DNA of 8,412 nt, taken from positions 1 through 8,412 of the forward strand of contig CAKSUH010000055.1 of assembly GCA_934500855.1 (NCBI GenBank), read 5' to 3'. A program made the translations under genes and the position numbers. The notes below the pieces were generated by a model. It was not told where the DNA came from and did not search any database. It worked only from the letters and a program-made list of their open reading frames with translations. This document shows positions 1 through 4,894 of the stretch, in pieces (position 1 is the first letter of the stretch; each line of letters starts with the position of its first letter). This stretch comes from an uncultured Eubacteriales bacterium. Its GTDB lineage: Bacteria > Bacillota > Clostridia > Oscillospirales > CAG-272.

Positions 1-642
1 GCGGTGTCGGAGGAACAGCTCGCACGGGTCGCATTTTCGCCGCCCGACGCGGAGGAACTGACAAGCCTGATCCGTTCCCGCGCCGATGCCGAGGATGTCC
101 GGCGCGCGGTCGCGTTCCTCAAGCTCATCCGCTACAGCTATTCGTCAGGATTGAAAAGCTACGCCTGCCAACCGTTTGATGTGCGGCGGCTGTTCGGTCT
201 GATCCGTGACCTGCATGAGCGGATGGCGAATACCGTGATTGAAAATCGGGATTTTGAAGCCCTGATCCGTCACTATGACCGCCCGAATACCGTCTTTTAC
301 TGCGACCCGCCGTACTACGAAACCGAGGGGATGTATGCCGCGTGCTTCACCAAAGACGACCATCAGCGCCTGCGGAATACGTTGGGAGACATCAAGGGAA
401 AAGTCCTGCTGTCGTATAACGATTGTCCCTACATCCGCACCCTGTACGACGGTTGGCAGCTCCTCGAATGCAGTCGCATTCACAGCATGGCACAACGCTA
501 CCGCGCGGGGGACGCATACCCCGAACTGCTGATCGGCAACTTTGATCTGCTCGAAAGCGTGCGCGAGAAACCGTTGCAAATGACCTTTGACACAGAACCG
601 ATTGATTACGAAAAAATACTAAAGGAGAGTATCCGAAAATGA
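1..642 (+). CDS. DNA adenine methyltransferase, D12 class (5' end outside window)
   Basis: C-terminal part of an N6-adenine DNA methyltransferase of the Dam/DpnM (MethyltransfD12) type, which transfers a methyl group from SAM to adenine in a short recognition site. The frame is open from base 1, so the true start and the FxGxG SAM-binding motif should lie upstream. The catalytic DPPY motif is visible (FYCDPPYYETEGMY, DPPY about 101 codons into the visible part), followed by the LLSYND strand and a C-terminal region with the SRIHSMAQRYRAG stretch typical of D12 enzymes. The GTG at base 4 is unlikely to be the real start, because a protein starting there would lack motif I. Its stop overlaps the next start (ATGA), so the two are translationally coupled. 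Orphan methylases like this are common on conjugative elements and may protect incoming DNA from restriction or influence regulation (inference). No partner endonuclease is visible. Confidence 0.88.
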   Translation, partial: AVSEEQLARVAFSPPDAEELTSLIRSRADAEDVRRAVAFLKLIRYSYSSGLKSYACQPFDVRRLFGLIRDLHERMANTVIENRDFEALIRHYDRPNTVFYCDPPYYETEGMYAACFTKDDHQRLRNTLGDIKGKVLLSYNDCPYIRTLYDGWQLLECSRIHSMAQRYRAGDAYPELLIGNFDLLESVREKPLQMTFDTEPIDYEKILKESIRK

Positions 643-923
643 AAAACGAAGATTACACCCTGTTCCCGATTCCGACCAGGCTGCTCGACCTCATGGGGAT
701 TGACACAAGTGCCGCATTGCGCGTTGCGGTTGATGCAGACGGCAAGCTGACCGTCATCAAGGGAGCGCAACAGACCGAATTGGAGGACATCACAATTGAT
801 GACCTGCCGGAGGAAAATACGGACGAGTGCGAAACCGGATGCGCCCATTGCGAATACTGGTGTCCGCATTGTAAGCGTTGCCTGTTGGACGATGACGCGG
901 AAGGAGACTGGGACGGAAAATGA
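639..923 (+). CDS. Small AbrB-like protein with six-cysteine cluster
   Basis: A 94-aa protein whose first 41 residues (FPIPTRLLDLMGI, then a strand-turn-strand ending KLTVIKG) resemble the swapped-hairpin AbrB/SpoVT fold. An acidic linker follows, then a compact cysteine cluster at residues 64, 68, 71, 75, 78 and 81 (CxxxCxxCxxxCxxCxxC), and an acidic tail. The spacing suggests metal binding (zinc or Fe-S), but no named finger type is recognised. The start ATG overlaps the methylase stop as ATGA, with AAAGGAG at 621-627 as ribosome binding site; the stop overlaps the next gene in the same way. A regulatory or partner role with the following AbrB-like protein is inferred from the shared fold and coupling. 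It is a real gene, though its exact function is unknown. Confidence 0.82.
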   Translation: MKNEDYTLFPIPTRLLDLMGIDTSAALRVAVDADGKLTVIKGAQQTELEDITIDDLPEENTDECETGCAHCEYWCPHCKRCLLDDDAEGDWDGK

Positions 924-1207
924 AAACCTACAGAGTGTTGGGGCAGAAGGGGCGCACCACCATCCCGCTTTCCATCCGGATGCGGCTTGGGCTGCGGTGC
1001 GGGGATGTGCTGTCCTTTGCCGAGGAAAACGGCACGGTGACTGTGCGGAAGGAGAAAATCTGCGACCGCTGCAAGGACAAATCAGAGCCGCAAGGATTGT
1101 CCCTCTCCGCGCTTGCAGACAGCCTGTCACAGGACGAACGGCGTGTGCTTCTGACCTGCCTGATTGCAAAATTCTCCGAGGAATTGGGGGATGCTCATGC
1201 GCATTAA
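920..1207 (+). CDS. AbrB/SpoVT-family DNA-binding protein
   Basis: A 95-aa protein with a recognisable AbrB/MazE/SpoVT domain at residues 2-46: VLGQKGRTTIP, IRMRLGL, GDVLSF and GTVTVRK are the usual conserved blocks of this dimeric swapped-hairpin DNA-binding fold. After the domain comes a CDRC motif (Cys48, Cys51) and a C-terminal helical stretch (about 61-88). The family includes transition-state regulators and antitoxins, but no toxin gene is next to it, so a transcriptional regulator of the element is the simpler reading. The start ATG is joined to the previous stop by ATGA. Its 3' end overlaps the next gene by 17 bases. The CxxC tail echoes the cysteine cluster of the preceding protein, which suggests that the pair might share a metal-dependent function (inference). 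Confidence 0.87.
   Translation: MKTYRVLGQKGRTTIPLSIRMRLGLRCGDVLSFAEENGTVTVRKEKICDRCKDKSEPQGLSLSALADSLSQDERRVLLTCLIAKFSEELGDAHAH
1178..1182 (+). promoter_or_regulatory. Ribosome binding site deciding the start at 1191
   Basis: GAGGA lies 8 bases before ATG 1191, inside the end of the AbrB-like gene. It supports 1191 over the upstream in-frame TTG at 1164. A second in-frame ATG at 1197 has only the G-run at 1186-1190 in front of it and remains possible. Confidence 0.55.
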
Positions 1208-1910
1208 AATTTATCAGATTGACCGATCCCGCGATGAACGGAAATTGCGATTTTGCGATTACCAAGCGGCACAGGCAAAAGGCGGCGTCCGGGCATCCGA
1301 ATACAAGTGCGTGTTTCACGGTTATGTCAATGACGTGGATCTGGAGGATGTCTATGAATCCTTCAATACCGGTTTTCACGGTACCCATCAGGGGCACAGC
1401 CTGTCACCGAGCGATTTGGTGGAGGTCTGCGAGGGGAATGAAGAAACTGCGCCCGGCGTGTACTTCTGTGACCGCTTCGGCTTTGCCAAACTGCCGGAGG
1501 ATTTTCACACCGATGCGTGCGCGCCGATGGGTGGCGTGCGCGTCCTGATGATTGAGCCGAATTGCCCGCCCGTGGAAACGCGGGTGCGGGACAAGTTGCA
1601 TGACTGGCAGAGAGCCGTCAGCGAAGCGGGGGAGGAATCGCTGATGGAAGTCACCTACCCATATGCAGATGACGGAGTGGTGATTGTCGGAGACGAAGAA
1701 GCGAAACTCAAAAACCGCACGGGAAACCGTTACATCGGCGCAAGTGTATACGCCGGAACGATCTTTCTGGTCGGGGATAACGGGGACGGAAACTTCTGCG
1801 ACCTGACCGATGAGCAGGTGGAAACCTATAGCAACCTCTTTGCCGAGCCAGAGGAAATCTCCGATGAGGAAGTGCAGGCGGACAGCGGGTTCTTTTTTTA
1901 TCCCATGTAG
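1191..1910 (+). CDS. YodL domain + DUF3846 domain protein
   Basis: A 239-aa two-domain protein. Residues about 4-105 match the YodL-like pattern seen in many ICE and phage accessory proteins: RIKIYQID, LEDVYESFN, GHSLSPSDLVEV and the YFCDRFGF block. Residues about 116-218 match DUF3846: VRVLMIEPNCPP, an MEVTYPY strand, VIVGDEEAKLKNR, NRYI, AGTIFLVGDNGDGNFCDLTDEQVETY. A short acidic tail ends in FFFYPM. Neither domain has an established biochemical role; both are typical of mobile elements of gut Clostridia and are often found near antirestriction and methylase genes. It overlaps the AbrB-like gene by 17 bases, so it belongs to the left operon, and a predicted terminator follows its stop immediately. 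The start could be 1191 or 1197, a difference of two residues. Confidence 0.85.
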   Translation: MLMRIKIYQIDRSRDERKLRFCDYQAAQAKGGVRASEYKCVFHGYVNDVDLEDVYESFNTGFHGTHQGHSLSPSDLVEVCEGNEETAPGVYFCDRFGFAKLPEDFHTDACAPMGGVRVLMIEPNCPPVETRVRDKLHDWQRAVSEAGEESLMEVTYPYADDGVVIVGDEEAKLKNRTGNRYIGASVYAGTIFLVGDNGDGNFCDLTDEQVETYSNLFAEPEEISDEEVQADSGFFFYPM

Positions 1911-1913
1911 GTC

Positions 1914-1941
1914 GCAGGAGCAAGATTGCTTCCGCTTTTTT
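1914..1941 (+). terminator. Predicted intrinsic terminator
   Basis: The arms 1914-1922 (GCAGGAGCA) and 1927-1935 (TGCTTCCGC) pair in nine positions with one A-C mismatch and one G-T wobble. They enclose an AGAT loop and are followed directly by six T residues (1936-1941). It begins four bases after the stop of the YodL/DUF3846 gene and ends 35 bases before the TadB-like start. It would separate the regulatory block from the Tad-like block, or act as a leaky or regulated stop if the downstream genes have no promoter of their own. Judged by eye; no folding energy was computed. Confidence 0.6.
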
Positions 1942-1976
1942 GATAAAATTTCCATGAAAGGAAGTGATGATTTAAA
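1942..1976 (+). promoter_or_regulatory. Short AT-rich leader with RBS for the TadB-like gene
   Basis: This 35-base stretch between the terminator and ATG 1977 is AT-rich and carries AAAGGAAG at 1957-1964, 12 bases before the start, a rather long spacing. TAAAAT at 1944-1949 looks like a -10 element, but no -35 box stands at the right distance (the TTGCTT at 1926-1931 is too close), so no promoter is called. Confidence 0.4.
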
Positions 1977-2903
1977 ATGATGTTGCTGTACTTGGCGGAC
2001 TGCCTGCTGTTTGCGGTAGGCATCGTTCTTGCGTTCGGTCTGACCCCCGCTCGCGTGGAGCGCGATTTGGAGCGGCTTGTGGCGCGACCGCGGAGTCTTG
2101 GGGAACAGATACGGGCGGCGAAGGGAAAACGCCGCGCGGGGCGGCTTGGGGCGGCGTTGCGGCAGACGCGGGACGCACTCACCGCAACCGGAAAGGGCGG
2201 GGCGTTTGGTGTTGCCTGCGCGCTGTCACTGGTGCTGTTTTTCGTCGGCGGGGTCATCGCCCTTGCCATCGGGAACGCGTTCATTGCGCCTGTGTTGGCG
2301 GTCGGATTTGCCCTGATTCCGTTCGGGTTTGCACTGCGTACCGTGTCGCTTTACCGGCAAAAACTGCGCGAGGAACTGGAAACGGCGCTGTCGGTCATGA
2401 CAACAAGCTATCTGCGGACAGATGACCTGACCGCCGCTGTGCGGGAGAACCTGCCGCACCTCAAGCCGCCTGTGCGCGAGGTGTTCGCGGCGTTCGTGAC
2501 CGAAACCTCCTGCGTGTCGGCAAGCGTGACGGGCGCAATCCGGAATCTCGCGGAAAAGATTGACAACACGGTCTTTCGGGAGTGGTGTCAGACGCTGATT
2601 GCCTGTCAGAACGACCGCACATTAAAAGACACGCTCATGCCAACGGTCGAAAAGCTCGGAGACATCCGCCGTGTGCAGGGGGAGGTCAAAGGCATCCTGT
2701 TTGCCGCACGGATGGAATATCTCATCATGGCGTGCATGGTGGTCGGCAACCTGCCGCTTTTGTATCTGCTGAACAAAGACTGGTACGCCGCGCTGATGCA
2801 CACCGTCCCTGGCAAAATCACGCTTGCGGTCTGCGGTGCGGCGATTTTGGTGACCGGCTTGCGGATGCTCAAAATTACGAAGCCGATGGAGTACGGGAGG
2901 TGA
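1977..2903 (+). CDS. TadB-like type II secretion system F-domain membrane protein
   Basis: A 308-aa inner-membrane protein resembling TadB, one of two platform proteins on which an ATPase drives pilin assembly in Tad/Flp pili. Hydrophobic segments lie at about 4-21, 77-97, 101-121, 247-265 and 279-297. Between the second and third groups is a cytoplasmic helical T2SSF domain (about 130-240): LREELETALSVMTTSYL, a DDLTAAVRENLPHLKPPVREVF stretch, then the second helical half with WCQTLIACQND and VEKLGDIRRVQGEVKG. Length and topology suit TadB. The order TadB-like, TadC-like, prepilins matches tad loci. The TadA/CpaF ATPase usually found directly upstream is absent here. ATG 1977 was chosen; ATG 1980 is a possible alternative. 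The assignment to TadB rather than a more general T2SSF protein is by pattern and position. Confidence 0.82.
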   Translation: MMLLYLADCLLFAVGIVLAFGLTPARVERDLERLVARPRSLGEQIRAAKGKRRAGRLGAALRQTRDALTATGKGGAFGVACALSLVLFFVGGVIALAIGNAFIAPVLAVGFALIPFGFALRTVSLYRQKLREELETALSVMTTSYLRTDDLTAAVRENLPHLKPPVREVFAAFVTETSCVSASVTGAIRNLAEKIDNTVFREWCQTLIACQNDRTLKDTLMPTVEKLGDIRRVQGEVKGILFAARMEYLIMACMVVGNLPLLYLLNKDWYAALMHTVPGKITLAVCGAAILVTGLRMLKITKPMEYGR

Positions 2904-2907
2904 CGGG

Positions 2908-3786
2908 ATGGTTTGGATGATGGTTGGCTTTTGCGCCATCTTTGCGGCAACCGGAATCGGTTTCCTGCTTGCCGAACGCCTGAAGCTTCCGAGCCGTGCC
3001 GCGTCGAGAGCCATGCACAGCATGGGACGAAACCGGAAGGACAAGCCGACCCCGCTGACGCTTCTCATGCGGGAGCTGACCGGACGGCTTGCGGGGCGGT
3101 TGCACCTCAACGAATACCGCCGCGCGCAACTGGAGGCGGACTTACGGACGGGGGACATGACGCAAACACCGGAGCAGTTTGTCGCGGAGAACATCGTCCG
3201 CGCAGGGACGGTCGCGATGTTGGCAGTCCCGGTTGCATTTTTATCAAAATTCCTCGCCGTTTTGCTGTTGGTCGCGGCAATCCTGCTCTACCGCCTCGGC
3301 AGCATGACCTTGCGAAAGAAAATCGGGGCAAGGCGGGCGCGGATTGAATTGGAATTACCGCGATTCGTGGCGAACATTGAAAAGACATTGCCGCACAGTC
3401 GGGATGTCCTCTCCATGCTCGAAAGTTACAGAACCGGTGCCGGGGAAGAATTCGGGCGGGAACTGGACATTACGGTCGCGGATATGCGAAGCGGAAATGA
3501 CGAGGCGGCGCTGACAAGGCTTGAAGCGCGGGTTGGTTCATCGGCGCTGTCCGATGTCGTGCGCGGCTTGATCGGTATCCTGCACGGCGAGGACAACAGC
3601 GTCTATTGGGCGAACCTCTCGCTGAAATTCTCGGAGGCGGGACGGCAAAATTTGCGCGAACAGGCAGGGAAAGTGCCGAAGCGTGTGCGGCGGCTGTCGC
3701 TGGTTTTGCTCGGTTGCTTTTTCCTGATTTACATCGTGGTTATCGGCGAAGTGCTGTTGAATTCGCTCGGAGGGCTGTTTTTATGA
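2908..3786 (+). CDS. TadC-like type II secretion system F-domain membrane protein
   Basis: A 292-aa membrane protein resembling TadC, the second platform protein of Tad-type systems. Hydrophobic segments: 3-21, about 101-131 (probably two helices) and 265-290. The T2SSF domain lies at about 146-240 (ELELPRFVANIEKTLPHSR, MLESY, GEEFGRELDITVADMRSGN, DEAALTRLEARVGSSALSDVVRGL), a close match to the Tad-specific form of the domain. GGGAGG at 2895-2900, overlapping the end of the TadB-like gene, is the ribosome binding site, and only four bases separate the genes. The stop overlaps the start of the first prepilin-like gene (ATGA at 3783-3786), so platform and pilin synthesis are coupled. It probably forms a hetero-oligomer with the TadB-like protein (inference from the family). 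Confidence 0.86.
   Translation: MVWMMVGFCAIFAATGIGFLLAERLKLPSRAASRAMHSMGRNRKDKPTPLTLLMRELTGRLAGRLHLNEYRRAQLEADLRTGDMTQTPEQFVAENIVRAGTVAMLAVPVAFLSKFLAVLLLVAAILLYRLGSMTLRKKIGARRARIELELPRFVANIEKTLPHSRDVLSMLESYRTGAGEEFGRELDITVADMRSGNDEAALTRLEARVGSSALSDVVRGLIGILHGEDNSVYWANLSLKFSEAGRQNLREQAGKVPKRVRRLSLVLLGCFFLIYIVVIGEVLLNSLGGLFL
3769..3774 (+). promoter_or_regulatory. Ribosome binding site deciding the start at 3783
   Basis: GGAGGG, 8 bases before ATG 3783 and inside the end of the TadC-like gene. It supports the short form beginning MRRLNNRGEGY. The reading frame stays open back to a TTG at 3606, but that extension would bury the prepilin leader. Confidence 0.65.
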
Positions 3787-4178
3787 GGCGCTTGAATAAT
3801 CGCGGCGAGGGGTATGTGGAGGTCGCTATCAGTGTTTTGCTGATCGCGTTCATGCTGGTCTTCGCCGTCAGCCTCGCGTCCTTTGTGGCGCTGAATCAGA
3901 ACCTGAAAACGCTTGCGGACGGCATTACGGACTATGCGGCGGCAGAGGGGAGCATCGTGCTGGAGGACTATATCGCCAACCTGCGCAAGCAAACCGGCAT
4001 TGACTTCACCTGCACCTTTGACGGAACGAATGCTGACGCGGACGGTTTTGTGCAGCTTGGTGACATGATCCAATGCAAGCTGACTTGCCCCGCACGGTTG
4101 CGCGGCTTTGGGGACTTCCTGCTCCCCGTGACGCTTCAAGCCGAATCCCGTGCGCGGTCACGGGTGTACCGGAAATGA
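3783..4178 (+). CDS. Prepilin-like protein, DUF4320/TadE-like (Glu at +5)
   Basis: A 131-aa protein with a short basic leader (MRRLNNRG), then EGYVE and one long hydrophobic helix (about 14-36). If a prepilin peptidase cuts after Gly8, Glu13 falls at +5, exactly the position of the conserved glutamate of type IV prepilins. After the helix come a coiled segment and a small exported domain of about 90 residues with three cysteines (77, 98, 102) and beta-rich ends. Size and pattern suit the DUF4320/TadE-like proteins of Clostridial Tad loci. It probably sits in the membrane before being built into a short pilus or pseudopilus by the two platform proteins. The start overlaps the TadC-like stop. 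The other view, a simple N-terminally anchored membrane protein, cannot be excluded until a peptidase is found. Confidence 0.8.
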   Translation: MRRLNNRGEGYVEVAISVLLIAFMLVFAVSLASFVALNQNLKTLADGITDYAAAEGSIVLEDYIANLRKQTGIDFTCTFDGTNADADGFVQLGDMIQCKLTCPARLRGFGDFLLPVTLQAESRARSRVYRK

Positions 4179-4184
4179 GGCAAT

Positions 4185-4613
4185 ATGAAAAGAGCAATTG
4201 AAAATCGCCGCGGGGAGGGGTATATCTGGCTCGCCGTCCTCGTCCTGTTCCTGTCGCTCCTGACCTCAGTTTTACTGTTATACCTGACCTTATGCGGGCA
4301 GGTGCTGAACGAACGGCGGGAGAGAAAACAGGCGTTGGATTCCTACCTCGCGGAGTTTGCGAAAGCGTCTTACGATGCTATCCGTCAAGGAGACGGGTAC
4401 GCCGATGCCATCGACTACGACAAGCTGACCGATAACTGTCAACCGGCGCTTGGTTTGCCCGATGATACAGAAGTCACACTGGAGCGCGGAAACGGCTTCG
4501 GACTGACCGTGTGCTATACGCTGAAAATCCCCGTAACATGGAACGGACGAACCTTCGGCACGCTGTCCGTCCCGATGCGGGTATCGTCTTTTTATGAAAA
4601 GAAGGAGGTTTGA
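4185..4613 (+). CDS. Second prepilin-like protein, lacking Glu at +5
   Basis: A 142-aa protein with the same build as its neighbour: basic leader (MKRAIENRRG), EGYIW, a hydrophobic helix (about 14-37), and an exported domain ending in beta strands (CYTLKIPVTWNG, GTLSVPMRVSS). With cleavage after Gly10, position +5 is Trp15 instead of Glu. Cysteines are at 37, 85 and 110. The shared leader and similar C-terminal pattern suggest old duplication and divergence from the upstream gene. In type II secretion the tip minor pseudopilin GspK also lacks Glu5, so a tip or initiator role is a reasonable guess. Six bases separate it from the upstream stop; GAGG at 4177-4180 is a weak, closely spaced ribosome binding site. 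Its own tail encodes the ribosome binding site of the next gene. Confidence 0.78.
   Translation: MKRAIENRRGEGYIWLAVLVLFLSLLTSVLLLYLTLCGQVLNERRERKQALDSYLAEFAKASYDAIRQGDGYADAIDYDKLTDNCQPALGLPDDTEVTLERGNGFGLTVCYTLKIPVTWNGRTFGTLSVPMRVSSFYEKKEV
4603..4608 (+). promoter_or_regulatory. Strong ribosome binding site deciding the start at 4616
   Basis: AGGAGG core within AAGGAGGT, about 7 bases before ATG 4616, inside the last codons of the preceding gene. It excludes the TTG at 4610 as the start of the next gene. Confidence 0.8.
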
Positions 4614-4615
4614 AC

Positions 4616-4894
4616 ATGAAACGAAAACAGAAAATCGCCGCCGTGGTGCTATGCGTTGCGACGGTTGCGGCGTTGGGAATCGGCATTGCGGTTTGTTTAC
4701 CAAAGCCTATATCCAACCGTCCGAGCCGGACAGGAGAGCCGTCCGACATCACGGCTCCCAACATCCCGAAAATTGAATCAATCGACCTGCCGCCGCTTGA
4801 TGCGGAGGATGACGGTCTGACTTTCGACATCGAACAGCAGACGCGGGAGAGCGGCGCAAAGGTTCTGACGGAAGAGGGGAGGGGGAGCAGATGA
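4616..4894 (+). CDS. Small single-pass membrane protein, unknown function
   Basis: A 92-aa protein: basic N-terminus (MKRKQK), one hydrophobic helix (about 7-28), then a proline-rich, acidic exported tail (PPLDAEDDGLTFDIEQQ). It has no lipobox at a convincing place (Cys13 and Cys27 lie in the helix) and no recognised domain. It may belong to the small Clostridial ICE family called DUF6550, but this is a weak recollection. It sits between the prepilin-like pair and the large secreted protein, with a strong ribosome binding site and an ATGA overlap with the next gene. That suggests a small accessory or anchoring subunit made in amounts matched to its neighbours (inference). Confidence 0.75.
   Translation: MKRKQKIAAVVLCVATVAALGIGIAVCLPKPISNRPSRTGEPSDITAPNIPKIESIDLPPLDAEDDGLTFDIEQQTRESGAKVLTEEGRGSR

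Noticed and set aside
1164..1190. TTG at 1164 as start of the YodL/DUF3846 protein
   Set aside because: It would increase overlap with the AbrB-like gene, adds residues unlike the family N-terminus, and has no ribosome binding site; ATG 1191 has GAGGA 8 bases upstream.
606..1397. Minus-strand open frame of 263 codons
   Set aside because: Antisense to the two AbrB-like genes and the start of the YodL gene; its composition is that of a shadow frame and no family is recognisable.
796..1548. Plus-strand open frame of 250 codons in another phase
   Set aside because: Overlaps three real coupled genes out of phase; Arg/Ala/Cys-rich low-complexity translation without domains.
1926..1949. Promoter for the TadB-like gene formed by TTGCTT and TAAAAT
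   Set aside because: Only 12 bases separate the two boxes, far from the usual 17, and the first lies inside the terminator hairpin.
3606..3782. N-terminal extension of the first prepilin-like gene from a TTG at 3606
   Set aside because: The extension runs through the TadC-like gene and would bury the prepilin leader; ATG 3783 has a good ribosome binding site and an ATGA overlap.
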